DNA of 64,000 bases from Allochromatium humboldtianum (GTDB lineage: Bacteria > Pseudomonadota > Gammaproteobacteria > Chromatiales > Chromatiaceae), in NCBI RefSeq assembly GCF_013385175.1, contig NZ_JABZEO010000007.1, positions 186,001 through 250,000 on the forward strand, given 5' to 3'. Numbering within the stretch: the stretch's first letter is position 1; each line of letters opens with the position of its first letter. This document shows positions 56,040 to 63,929 of this stretch, one piece after another. The notes beneath the pieces are model-generated. The model searched no databases. It was not told the DNA's origin and worked only from the letters and a program-made list of their open reading frames with translations. The translations under genes and the position numbers were made by a program.

Positions 56040-56062
56040 AACTCCTTGGTGGTTAAGGAGTT
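56040..56062 (-). promoter_or_regulatory. Hairpin masking the early-operon ribosome-binding site
   Basis: AACTCCTT and AAGGAGTT are separated by 7 nt, and in the mRNA the second arm is the Shine-Dalgarno for the start at 56034. The dyad could equally be a DNA operator. Confidence 0.65.
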
Positions 56063-56080
56063 ACCCATTCTTCGCATCCA

Positions 56081-56123
56081 TTTCCGGAAGATGTCTGGAC
56101 GATTTCCTGAAAACTTTCCGGAA
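56081..56123. promoter_or_regulatory. Three TTTCCKGAA operator-like sites
   Basis: TTTCCGGAA at 56081-56089, TTTCCTGAA at 56103-56111 and TTTCCGGAA at 56115-56123, centred 22 and 12 bp apart, between the early minus-strand operon and the divergent plus-strand gene. Likely repressor sites. Confidence 0.55.
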
Positions 56124-56151
56124 AGACCACCGGGCACCTTCCCTGGCGCGT

Positions 56152-56180
56152 TTGAATCCTTTCATCCGCTGGCGTAGAAT
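56152..56180 (+). promoter_or_regulatory. Sigma-70-like promoter, plus strand
   Basis: TTGAAT (56152-56157), exactly 17 bp, TAGAAT (56175-56180). It points toward the gene at 56324 and leaves a leader of about 135 nt. Confidence 0.65.
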
Positions 56181-56323
56181 TCTGGGCAGGCACCCGCCTG
56201 AGTTGTGAGCGACTCAAAAAAGGTCATCCCGCTGCACCCTGAAGTTTTCATCCGACCATTGGGATTCCCACTGTGCTGGATGCGTAATCGCTCAACGTCC
56301 CGCGCAGAATTTGGAGAATTTCA

Positions 56324-56989
56324 ATGAAGTCCGACTTCAGTTCCCTCGCGTTTGTCGCCCGCCAGTCCCTCGTCGCGTCCGGTGTTTCCATTTCGCTGGG
56401 CCACACGCAGCAGTTGCTTGCCGCCAGCCTCGGGTATGGCAGTCTGGCGGCCATCCAGGCATCGACCGAAGAGGAACCTGGTATTGCTGGGGCAAACTTT
56501 GTCATCCTGGACGTGGCGGGTCTGTCCGCCCGCGCCGCATCCTTGGGCTATGGTGCGGCGTCAGATCAGATTACTGAGGCGATTGCCGCAACCATCAAGA
56601 GTGATCCTGAACCGCCAGCGGTTTTTCTGACCCCGCTGGACTTTATCGAAGATGTCGTGGTCCCGTTTGCCAATGACACGGTGATGGATCACGATGCTGT
56701 ATCCGACGCGGCCGCCAATACGAACGCTTACTTCGAAGGAGCCTACCTCGAGGCGACCGAACCCGATGAGGCGCTGAAGGATTGCCGCGAATTTTGGGAA
56801 ATCCCAGTCGAAGGCAACGTCGGCATGGATCAAGACCCCGACAAGCCGTTCAGCGGCGACAACATCCTGGTCAAAGGCGTTGTGCGGGTCTGGAAGGCTG
56901 GGCGGGTCTGCCTCATGAACGATATGGAGCTCGACATCGGCGCTGGCGTCGACGACAGCTACTACGACCTTGACGAAGCCGACGCGTAA
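56324..56989 (+). CDS. Unrecognised acidic protein, divergent from the early operon
   Basis: 221 residues with TTTGGAG before the ATG. The N-terminal part (LAFVARQSLVASGVSISLGH, then AASLGYGSLAAIQAST) recalls a short helical domain seen in bacterial proteins of unknown function. The rest is strongly acidic (VMDHDAVSDAAANTNAYFEG and a YYDLDEADA end). The leader is long. It could be a lysogenic conversion gene or host DNA beyond the prophage end. Confidence 0.62.
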   Translation: MKSDFSSLAFVARQSLVASGVSISLGHTQQLLAASLGYGSLAAIQASTEEEPGIAGANFVILDVAGLSARAASLGYGAASDQITEAIAATIKSDPEPPAVFLTPLDFIEDVVVPFANDTVMDHDAVSDAAANTNAYFEGAYLEATEPDEALKDCREFWEIPVEGNVGMDQDPDKPFSGDNILVKGVVRVWKAGRVCLMNDMELDIGAGVDDSYYDLDEADA

Positions 56990-57063
56990 CGCGTTCGATT
57001 CAGCGCAGACCAGCAAGTCGCCCATGCACAGGCGCCTGATTGCCCCTGGGAACGCTTGCCCTC

Positions 57064-57092
57064 GCGCCATCCACCTCCGTGGCGGATGGCGC
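57064..57092. terminator. 9 bp stem-loop after the orphan gene
   Basis: GCGCCATCC and GGATGGCGC with an 11 nt loop, 75 bp past the plus-strand stop and 60 bp beyond the convergent cassette. No T run follows on either strand, so it may be a factor-assisted bidirectional stop. Confidence 0.35.
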
Positions 57093-57152
57093 CCATTGAT
57101 CTCAGCACGCCTGAGTCGTCAGATCGGCGGTTTAACCCCGCTTGACATGGCA

Positions 57153-58082
57153 CTACGCCGACCGGGATGTTCGCAGCCTGAGTTTGCCGTGGCCAACACG
57201 CTCGATCCACTGCGACCAATCGCGGCCTTTGAAGGCGTCATCAATGCCCTTGCTGGCTGTAAATGTCCGGCGCTTGACCTCTGCCCATGACAACGGTGCG
57301 CCGTGGCGCGATTTCCAGAAAAACTCGACGATTTGCGACTGGATGCCTGAGAAATACACTGTCTCTGGAAGGTGCTGCAGTCGCAACCCACCCGTCTTCG
57401 CATCGAACCATTCCTCCGGCTCGTCGGCCGGGTCTGCGGGCAGCCCGACCAGAATCCGCTCCAGCACCTGCAGATCGAACTGCTCCTCGCCGTCCTCCAC
57501 GATCAGCAGATCCTTGACGGCGCGCACCTGGTGGCCGTTTGGCAAAGCCAGCTTCGGATCTGCCTGCGCCAGCACCACACCACCCGTGCCGAACGCCGGG
57601 TCGGACAAGGCCGTGGTGATCTGATCGGCTGACGTGTCCTTGAGCCGTCGCCCGAAGAACATCGGCGCAAAGGCATGGCGGTTACCAACACGGAGGTCGC
57701 CCAGATACCAGAGGTGATGCTCGACCAGGCAACGTCGGCGTCCGGCAAACCTGGGCTCGATGCCCAGTAGCGTGGAGAGGTGATCGAAGAACGGCTCGCG
57801 CTGGAATCGGTAGCGGGTGACATCCATCAAGGAGCCGCTCAGGATCACCTTGCGCCGCAATGGGTGCGGGTAGGTGTAGCGGCCAGCCGCTTCATCGACC
57901 GTGACCTCGACCTCCTCGAAGATGTCGTCCATCACCTCGACATCGATCCGGCTGAAGTATCCAATGCCGGCGATCCAACCCCTGTCCAGCAGTAAGCGGC
58001 CAAAGCTCAACAGCTCTCTGCCGAACAGCGTGCTGTCCATCCCATCCAAACGCTCCAACCGTTGCAGTGTCTCTGTCAGCAT
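57153..58082 (-). CDS. Cassette protein D, unrecognised
   Basis: 309 residues. Helical start (ETLQRLERLDGMDSTLFGRE, LLSFGRLLLDRGWIAGIGYF), a beta region (VEVTVDEAAGRYTYPHPLRR, KVILSGSLMDVTRYRFQREP), and a C-terminal winged-helix-like segment (SGIQSQIVEFFWKSRHGAPL, SWAEVKRRTFTASKGIDDAF). It follows the 465-residue protein by 11 bp and is surely co-transcribed. No catalytic motif is visible. Could be the recognition or regulatory partner. Confidence 0.65.
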   Translation of the reverse strand: MLTETLQRLERLDGMDSTLFGRELLSFGRLLLDRGWIAGIGYFSRIDVEVMDDIFEEVEVTVDEAAGRYTYPHPLRRKVILSGSLMDVTRYRFQREPFFDHLSTLLGIEPRFAGRRRCLVEHHLWYLGDLRVGNRHAFAPMFFGRRLKDTSADQITTALSDPAFGTGGVVLAQADPKLALPNGHQVRAVKDLLIVEDGEEQFDLQVLERILVGLPADPADEPEEWFDAKTGGLRLQHLPETVYFSGIQSQIVEFFWKSRHGAPLSWAEVKRRTFTASKGIDDAFKGRDWSQWIERVGHGKLRLRTSRSA

Positions 58083-58093
58083 CGGCGGCCTCC

Positions 58094-59491
58094 TCAGAAC
58101 TCGGTGACGATGTGCCAGCGTTTCAGCAGGCGCATCACCAACTGGCGTTCATCCTCGGTCTTGGCGTTGTCGTTCAGGCCATTGGGCGCAGTGATCTGCA
58201 CGACGATGTTGTGGGCACGGCGGTCCTTCTGTTTGGCCATGCGCAGCACCAGCTTGACCTGCACCAAGTCAAACCCGCTGAGATCGTTCTGTTTGTAGTC
58301 TTCCCGAGCCACCCGATAGACATCACGCTGATCGCGCCGGTCGCGGTGGATGGTCATGCCGCTCGTGACTTCCAGCGTGCCGTTTTCGCCCTGTTGTTCG
58401 AGGCGCTTGGCCACCTTGATGAGGTTGATGCTGATGCGCTCGATACCGTCGCCGGGCTCAGGTTTCAGGAGGTTGAACACCTCGGCGCTGCCGAAGGCCT
58501 TCAGGCTGAACTCGCGCAGCGGCATCTCCGCAATCTCGGTGTCGCTGGCCAGCACCACATCACGCAGTGCTTTGGCGAGTTCCTGGCGGGCATTACGGTC
58601 ATCGCAGAACACCGACAGCGCGCCGGTGCTCGGCTCATAGGAGAAGGTGATGCGCTGCAGGGCCTGATCGTGCCGCGTGGTCACTTCGCCGTCGACGATC
58701 TTGTCCCAGTGAGTTTCCTTGCCGTTGAAGCCGACCACGATGGTGTGTAACCAGACCGGAGCCGACTCGTCTTCGCCGCCACGGTCCTCGGCCTGGGTGA
58801 GATCTCGGCGCTGGAAATGTTCGATGACCACATCCTGCAGCGGCGCCTGCGGGTAGATGGCAGCAATCGCCGTCCTGAGCTTGTCTTTGAGCGCATCGTC
58901 CAAGGTGATGTCCACCGCCTTCGGCCCCCGGAAGTGGCTGGCGTAGGCTTCGGATTTCCACTGCTTGTTCTGCTGGCGTGCAGTCTCGGCCTGTTCGAAC
59001 CGGCGGTCCTTGTCGTCCTCCAGCCGACACAGATACAAGTAGAGCGCGCGGCCGTACTTGTCACCGGCGTCCGCCACTGCCTGTTGCTCGGCTTTGTCGT
59101 CCTCGCTCAGCAGCGACTTGACGGCCTCGCACCCGAAATCATCCGACAGCAGCAGGATACGCTGCGCGGCTTCCTCCAGCCGCTGACGGATGGCACCGGA
59201 CAGGCCCGCGACCACGGTGAACAGGCTTTGCTTGTAGCTGGCGCAAACCTTGTGGTCCCACTCGATGCCGGGCAGTTGCTCTGGGTGCAGGTGATGCAGC
59301 CACTGCGCCACCAGCGCGCGATGCTTGATCTTGCGCACCAGGGTCACGTAGTGTCCCATATCGGGCAGGATCTCTGGCCCGCCATCGGTGGCCCGTGGCT
59401 TGCGCGGTTTACCGCCACCCGTAGCAGTCGCCTCTGCGGCGAGGGCCGTCGGTTCTGACTCGCGGTTCTCTTGTCCCTGGACTTCTGCCAT
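58094..59491 (-). CDS. Cassette protein C, unrecognised, large helical
   Basis: 465 residues with AAAGGAG before the ATG. About 40 low-complexity residues are followed by an all-helical part (LVRKIKHRALVAQWLHHLHP, CASYKQSLFTVVAGLSGAIR, QRLEEAAQRILLLSDDFGCE) and a charged coiled-coil (RRFEQAETARQQNKQWKSEA). The C-terminal half is mixed (TIVVGFNGKETHWDKIVDGE, DLVQVKLVLRMAKQKDRRAH). It has its own promoter region with an operator like the regulator's. It may be the effector; no family or nuclease/NTPase motif could be identified. Confidence 0.65.
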   Translation of the reverse strand: MAEVQGQENRESEPTALAAEATATGGGKPRKPRATDGGPEILPDMGHYVTLVRKIKHRALVAQWLHHLHPEQLPGIEWDHKVCASYKQSLFTVVAGLSGAIRQRLEEAAQRILLLSDDFGCEAVKSLLSEDDKAEQQAVADAGDKYGRALYLYLCRLEDDKDRRFEQAETARQQNKQWKSEAYASHFRGPKAVDITLDDALKDKLRTAIAAIYPQAPLQDVVIEHFQRRDLTQAEDRGGEDESAPVWLHTIVVGFNGKETHWDKIVDGEVTTRHDQALQRITFSYEPSTGALSVFCDDRNARQELAKALRDVVLASDTEIAEMPLREFSLKAFGSAEVFNLLKPEPGDGIERISINLIKVAKRLEQQGENGTLEVTSGMTIHRDRRDQRDVYRVAREDYKQNDLSGFDLVQVKLVLRMAKQKDRRAHNIVVQITAPNGLNDNAKTEDERQLVMRLLKRWHIVTEF

Positions 59492-59525
59492 TCTTGTTCT
59501 CCTTTACGAGTGGCGGGTTGTTATA

Positions 59526-59548
59526 CGATTGCGCGATTTGTTAATCGC
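59526..59548 (-). promoter_or_regulatory. Operator upstream of cassette protein C
   Basis: Plus-strand CGATTGCGCGATTTGTTAAT, with a perfect GCGATT-TGTT-AATCGC dyad at 59533-59548. It shares TTGCG-Y-GATT-NN-TTAA with the operator of the XRE gene (60724-60744), so one regulator probably binds both. Confidence 0.62.
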
Positions 59549-59555
59549 AACGTTC

Positions 59556-59580
59556 AAAAAATGCCGGCACCAGGCCGGCG
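59556..59580 (-). terminator. Intrinsic terminator after the ImmA/IrrE gene
   Basis: On the minus strand GCCGGC, 5 nt loop, GCCGGC and then ATTTTTTG. It splits the cassette into two transcription units (regulator-protease and C-D). Confidence 0.78.
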
Positions 59581-59602
59581 TGTCAGGTACTTGTTCAGCA
59601 GT

Positions 59603-60433
59603 TCACCCCTGTCCTCTCCCGGGCAACGCGGGCAGCAGCCCGTAGCGCTCCATCCGCACCCGGATGAATTTGGGGTTCACGCCAAAGCTAGCAGCCAGCT
59701 CGCGTCGCAGGTTTTCCATGCCGACGAAGCCGAAGGTGCCTTGCTCGACCAAGTGGGGTGTCGCGGCTTGCAGTTCCTCAGACAAGCCGCCGTCGCGTTC
59801 GATGCCGACATCGAAGTCCGGCGCGCGGGCCACCGCCAGCTCGACCAAGCGGTCGCGCGGTACCAGCAGCGAGCCCATGAACTCATTCGCACGGAACTCG
59901 GCGATGCGGATTTCTTTTTCGAGGGCGGTGTTTTGCGGCAACGCCATGGCGCCCAGATGTTCAGCATCCGGCGTGGCAGTACGGTAAGCACGGCGCTGAC
60001 TGGTATCAGGCTCGTCAAAGAGCCCCGGTCCTTGCTTGGTGGCGATCAACCAAGCGGGGGCGTCGAAAATGGCATGACCCAGTTCGTGAGCGAAGGTGGA
60101 CAGAGCCAATTCGGGCGTGAGTTGCTCGCCCACCGGTGAGACCAACACGGACACGGCGTCTTCGCCGCAGTCTGGGTCAAACTCGCACAGGCCCAATACG
60201 GGCAGGCCATCCTCATCGGTGACGGGGTGATCCAGGCTGACCCACAGCTGGTACGGCAGACCGTTGATGGTCAGGTCGGAGATGGCCGCCAGTTGCTCGA
60301 GTGTCACCGCATCCGCGCCAGGCGGCAAAAGCTGTGCTCTGGCCTCTCGTGCCACCGTTTCGATGGCGAGCTTGTTCAGGTAACGGGGCTTACGAAGGGA
60401 GCAATGGTCATACCGCAGGGAAAGCGCTGGCAT
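59603..60433 (-). CDS. ImmA/IrrE-family metallopeptidase
   Basis: 276 residues. Zinc site HELGH at residues 116-120, third ligand Glu in RIAEFRANEFMGSLL near 181, and the surrounding FAHELGHAIFDAP. The C-terminal part GVNPKFIRVRMERYGLLPAL resembles a winged-helix. In ICEBs1 ImmA cuts its cognate XRE repressor upon DNA damage; IrrE/DdrO is the Deinococcus equivalent. The gene starts 11 bp after its XRE partner. Cleavage of that partner is inferred from family and gene order. Confidence 0.9.
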   Translation of the reverse strand: MPALSLRYDHCSLRKPRYLNKLAIETVAREARAQLLPPGADAVTLEQLAAISDLTINGLPYQLWVSLDHPVTDEDGLPVLGLCEFDPDCGEDAVSVLVSPVGEQLTPELALSTFAHELGHAIFDAPAWLIATKQGPGLFDEPDTSQRRAYRTATPDAEHLGAMALPQNTALEKEIRIAEFRANEFMGSLLVPRDRLVELAVARAPDFDVGIERDGGLSEELQAATPHLVEQGTFGFVGMENLRRELAASFGVNPKFIRVRMERYGLLPALPGRGQG

Positions 60434-60444
60434 TCGTCACCGCC

Positions 60445-60714
60445 TTAACCCAGGTTTTTGCGATACAGGCGAACGACGGTGCTGACGTCCTTCTGCATAT
60501 CCGGCGGCAGCCGGCTGGCCTCGATGAAGGCCTCGTCAGGATTGAGACCGAGCTTCTCGGCAGCCTTGACGATCAACTCGTCCTTGGGCGCCTTCTCCAG
60601 CTCGCGCTCGATACGCGACCAGTAGGCCGGCGAGATGCCCAGGCTGCGGGCGAACTCATTCATCGGCACATTGGCCTGCTCGCGTTTTTCTCGGATGAAG
60701 GTGCCGAAGCCCAT
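60445..60714 (-). CDS. XRE repressor of the cassette
   Basis: 89 residues. Helix-turn-helix: IREKREQANVPMNEFARSLG, then ISPAYWSRIERELEKAPKDE. The C-terminal tail EASRLPPDMQKDVSTVVRLY is the kind of helix cut by ImmA-like peptidases. First gene of the cassette. A 9 bp inverted-repeat operator abuts its ATG, so autorepression is likely. Confidence 0.88.
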   Translation of the reverse strand: MGFGTFIREKREQANVPMNEFARSLGISPAYWSRIERELEKAPKDELIVKAAEKLGLNPDEAFIEASRLPPDMQKDVSTVVRLYRKNLG

Positions 60715-60777
60715 GATCGTTAACCGTTGCGTGATTGATTAACGATCATTGTAGAGAAGGTGAAGGTTTGCCGTCAA
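60715..60777 (-). promoter_or_regulatory. XRE promoter and 9 bp inverted-repeat operator
   Basis: On the minus strand TTGACG (60777-60772), 18 bp, TACAAT (60753-60748), then the operator GATCGTTAA (60715-60723) / TTAACGATC (60739-60747) at the expected start of transcription. A related TTGTTAATCACGAACG lies upstream at about 60783. Confidence 0.72.
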
Positions 60778-60785
60778 CTGTTTTG

Positions 60786-61046
60786 TTAATCACGAACGCT
60801 GCAAGACTTCACAACTTGCCCCCATCGGTCCTCGACAACATCACTTTTGATGCTGCGAATGATCATCTCGTTGAAGGCCTCCACACCCAGGTCTTGGAGC
60901 GTCTCATCTGAACAGCTATATACGAAGCCTTCGACGGCACGCCCCTCGCAAAAAGCCCTTGCTACCCACTCGTGGTGGATATCGTCATGCCAGCATCGGA
61001 TCTCATAAACCCTACCGTTATGCTTGAAAGTGTCCAATATTTTCAT
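60786..61046 (-). CDS. Small hypothetical protein
   Basis: 86 residues from an ATG with GGAGGATC upstream. MKILDTFKHNGRVYEIRCWH, DDIHHEWVARAFCEGRAVEG, FVYSCSDETLQDLGVEAFNE, ending with a helix and VKSCSVRD. A small beta-sheet domain followed by a helix is likely. AT content is slightly higher than in the phage genes. Its 3' end overlaps the upstream part of the XRE promoter. Unknown. Confidence 0.65.
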   Translation of the reverse strand: MKILDTFKHNGRVYEIRCWHDDIHHEWVARAFCEGRAVEGFVYSCSDETLQDLGVEAFNEMIIRSIKSDVVEDRWGQVVKSCSVRD

Positions 61047-61069
61047 CTCTGATCCTCCGTCAGTTTTAT

Positions 61070-63277
61070 TTACCCCGGCAACACCTTCCCCGCCAGTTCC
61101 CGGAGTGCCTCCTCCTCCATCGGCCCCTTGCTGGCCACAAACCATAAATCCAGCCCTTTGAGGCGGCGTTTGCCGGCACTACTGGCAAACCCCGCCGCGT
61201 GCAGCGCCTGCGTCAGCGTCTTCAGCGTGAAGCCAGTCTTGTGCGCCATGTAGAGGTGCCCAGCGGCGAGCGCTGCGCCGTGGCCGTACAGGATGTCCAG
61301 TGGCGTGATTGGGCCAGCCTGCGAGGTATAGGCGGCATCTCCCAGCTTGTCTTCGGCCACCAGTTGGCACACCGTCTGCAAATCAGGGCAGGTGACGACC
61401 AGAAAGCCGTCGGGTTTGAGCACCCGCAGGAATTCCTTCAGTACCAGCGGCACCTCGTGAGCATAGACGTGCTCGATGTTGTGCGCCGAGTAGATGGCGT
61501 CGACGCTGGCATCCGCCACCACCGCCATGTCGAGCATCGAGCCAACGATATCCGGCTCGTTGGCCGGGTCGATGTCGAGGCGGATTTCCTGCCACTCGCT
61601 GCTTTGAAATGCCACCGGCAGCTTGGCGCCGTTGTTACGGTGGCCGGGGCCAACGTGGAGGATGGTACGTTGCAAGATGCGGGCGTTCATGGCTTTGTGG
61701 CTTTCTTCGGCTTCGATGCGGCGGTAGAGGTCAATCAGGGTGCCTTCGAGCTGGCGGGTGAAGCCGGCGACGTCCATCAGCGGGGAAGCGCGCATCCGGT
61801 CGCGCAGCGTGGTCCGCAGTTGGGTGAGCCGCTCCCGGTCGTTCGCTAGTTCTGCCGCGATGCGCACATAGTCGTCCGTATCTTTGGCTGACAACTCCGG
61901 CAGGCCGATCTGGTGCAGGAAGGCATGGGTCTGCCGGCTGACCACCCGGGTTTGTGGCCACGTGACCACCGGCACGCCCATCCACAGCGCTTCGCAACTG
62001 GTCAGCCCGCCGGTGAAGGGAAACGGGTCGAGCGCGATGTCGAGGTCGGCGTATTCCTTCAGCAGATCGGCATGGAAGCTCGGGCCGCGTAGTTCGATGC
62101 GTTCGGCGGCGATGCCCCGCGAAGTGAAAGTGTCGGTGACCTGCTGGCGAAAGGCCTCGTCGTTGAAGGTGCGCCATTTCAGGATCAGGCGGGCATCCGG
62201 TACTGCGTGCAGCACTCGCGCCCACGCATCGAACACGCCCGCGTTGAATTTGGCGGTGTTGTTGAAGCAGCCGAAGGTGATGAAGCCATTCCGTTCGAAG
62301 GCGGACGCGGAGACCTCTGCTGGTGCCCACGGCACTGGTTGGTAGCAGAAGCGGCCGGAGGGCAGGCGCAGGATCGGCTCGGCGAACTGCGCTTCGGTAC
62401 CGGACGGGGCGTGCCATGCATCGAGCAGCACGGCGTCCATGGTCGGTAAGCCCGTGGTGGCGAAGTAACCGAGCCAGCTGACCATCACGGGCGCAGGGCG
62501 ATGGGCAAACGCCGTCAAGCGGGAACCAGCGGTATGGCCGGAAAGGTCGATCAGCACGTCGATGCCATCGGCGCGGATCTGATCAGCCAGCGCCGCATCG
62601 TCGAGTGAGGCTACATCGCGGAAGGTGCAGGCCGAGCGGATTTCGTCGGCCACCCAATCATTTACCTGGCCAGCGCTGTAAGCAAAAACCTGTACCCGGG
62701 TCGGATCGTGCGTTTTGAGCACATCCTTCACGAACAACCCGACGGTGTGCTGGCAGAGGTCGGCCGACACATAGCCGATGCGCAGCGGACGTCCCTGCAG
62801 CGGCTGCAGAGCAGGGCGCGGTCGAACACCGCCTGTGCGTGCGATGGCCCATGCGCCCCAAGCCTGGGCCTGCACGAGCCGCTCGGCATCCGGCACCTCG
62901 GGGTCGTATTCCAGGCTGGTCAGTGCATTGCGGCGGATCGCCGGGTGGTCGGGCAACTGGCGCAGCAGGTCGGTGTAAAGGCGACGGGCTTCGGCATGCT
63001 CACCGGCATCGCGGGCGAGGTTGGCCAGATTCACCTGGGCACGCAGGTCAGTCGGGGCGAGGGTTTGCGCCTTTTCGTAGCAGGCGCGGGCGTCGTTGAG
63101 GAAGCCGTAGCTGGAAAGCAGGGCGCCGATGTCGAGCTGGAGGTTGGGGTCATCAGCCAGCGAGTCTGAGATTTGCCGGCAGAGAGCAAGGAAATCGTCA
63201 AATTGCCCGACTTCAGCGTGCTGACGGGCAATTGCTAACGTCGCAGTGTCAAAATGTAGCGAGCGAAGTGACGTCAC
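61070..63277 (-). CDS. TPR-glycosyltransferase 41 (O-GlcNAc transferase-like) fused to a methyltransferase
   Basis: 735 residues from a GTG (VTSLRSLHFDTATLAIARQH); longer frames overlap the upstream gene. TPR helices (LSSYGFLNDARACYEKAQTL) lead to the SPINDLY/OGT core: RIGYVSADLCQHTVGLFVKD, DVLIDLSGHTAGSRLTAF, FGCFNNTAKFNAGVFDAWAR, DPFPFTGGLTSCEALWMGVP, VVTWPQTRVVSRQTHAFLHQ. The last ~170 residues are a SAM-dependent methyltransferase (ILHVGPGHRN, VLKEFLRVLKPDGFLVVTCP). It probably modifies a surface protein or glycan. The fusion of the two activities is uncommon. Confidence 0.9.
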   Translation of the reverse strand: MTSLRSLHFDTATLAIARQHAEVGQFDDFLALCRQISDSLADDPNLQLDIGALLSSYGFLNDARACYEKAQTLAPTDLRAQVNLANLARDAGEHAEARRLYTDLLRQLPDHPAIRRNALTSLEYDPEVPDAERLVQAQAWGAWAIARTGGVRPRPALQPLQGRPLRIGYVSADLCQHTVGLFVKDVLKTHDPTRVQVFAYSAGQVNDWVADEIRSACTFRDVASLDDAALADQIRADGIDVLIDLSGHTAGSRLTAFAHRPAPVMVSWLGYFATTGLPTMDAVLLDAWHAPSGTEAQFAEPILRLPSGRFCYQPVPWAPAEVSASAFERNGFITFGCFNNTAKFNAGVFDAWARVLHAVPDARLILKWRTFNDEAFRQQVTDTFTSRGIAAERIELRGPSFHADLLKEYADLDIALDPFPFTGGLTSCEALWMGVPVVTWPQTRVVSRQTHAFLHQIGLPELSAKDTDDYVRIAAELANDRERLTQLRTTLRDRMRASPLMDVAGFTRQLEGTLIDLYRRIEAEESHKAMNARILQRTILHVGPGHRNNGAKLPVAFQSSEWQEIRLDIDPANEPDIVGSMLDMAVVADASVDAIYSAHNIEHVYAHEVPLVLKEFLRVLKPDGFLVVTCPDLQTVCQLVAEDKLGDAAYTSQAGPITPLDILYGHGAALAAGHLYMAHKTGFTLKTLTQALHAAGFASSAGKRRLKGLDLWFVASKGPMEEEALRELAGKVLPG

Positions 63278-63290
63278 TTTTATCGTAAAA

Positions 63291-63322
63291 CAAAAAAACA
63301 GCTGCGATTCACTGTGTCGCAG
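63291..63322 (-). terminator. Intrinsic terminator between methyltransferase and glycosyltransferase genes
   Basis: On the minus strand CTGCGA, 9 nt loop, TCGCAG, then CTGTTTTTTTG. The hairpin contains the methyltransferase stop codon. It would lower transcription into the downstream gene. Confidence 0.6.
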
Positions 63323-63929
63323 GTTCTGACAAAATGGACTCAGCCAGCTCGCGCATTTCATGCTCCTGAAGGTTTGATTTGCTTGCAATTACAGACAAGT
63401 CGTAGCGCTGAAGCCGCCTAAGTCCGCCAACTGTGCCAAATCCAGCTTGCCGCAAGGTGGTCGTCAATATTTTCAGGGTAAATCCGCTGTGATGTGACTG
63501 GAATGGGTTATCACGTACTGCGTAAGCTCGATGCCCAAACACCAGGTCAAACGGTGTGACGGTTCCTCCGGGCGATTCATAGGCAACATCAAGTAACTTA
63601 TCTTTGGCTATAAGCTCAGCAGCAGCCTGCAGGTCAGGGCAAGAGACTATTGCAAACCCATCAGGAGAAAGTACGCGAAGAAATTCCTTTAATGCGACAG
63701 CTACCTCATTCGCATACAAATGCTCTATTGAGTGCGAGGAGTAAACAGCAGCAACGCTCCCATCTGGAACTGCCGACATGTCTAACATAGATCCGATAAC
63801 GTCTGGATTATTCCAAGGATCTATATCGAGTCGAAGCTCTCTCCAGCCCTCGTTTTTAAAATATGAAGGCAACCCGGCCGAGTGGTCTGGGTGCCCACAT
63901 CCAACATTTAAAACGGTTCTAATATTCAT
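63309..63929 (-). CDS. Class I SAM-dependent methyltransferase, paralogue of the fusion's C-terminus
   Basis: 206 residues. Motif I TVLNVGCGHPDHSAGLPSYF, LRLDIDPWNNPDVIGSMLDM, SSHSIEHLYANEVAVALKEF, LRVLSPDGFAIVSCPDLQA. It aligns throughout with the last domain of the next gene (for example DIDPANEPDIVGSMLDMA there), so one is a duplicate or fusion derivative of the other. Codon use is visibly AT-richer than the neighbour, a sign of separate origin. Likely acts on the same surface glycan pathway. Confidence 0.88.
   Translation of the reverse strand: MNIRTVLNVGCGHPDHSAGLPSYFKNEGWRELRLDIDPWNNPDVIGSMLDMSAVPDGSVAAVYSSHSIEHLYANEVAVALKEFLRVLSPDGFAIVSCPDLQAAAELIAKDKLLDVAYESPGGTVTPFDLVFGHRAYAVRDNPFQSHHSGFTLKILTTTLRQAGFGTVGGLRRLQRYDLSVIASKSNLQEHEMRELAESILSEPATQ

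Noticed and set aside
59603-60714. XRE-ImmA pair as the main CI-type repressor of the prophage
   Set aside because: Its operators do not resemble the TTTCCKGAA sites at the early operon, so I treat it as belonging to its own cassette. It cannot be fully excluded.
8400-61000. attL/attR sites or a tRNA target for the prophage
   Set aside because: No tRNA gene or matching direct repeat was found by eye; an exhaustive repeat search would be needed.
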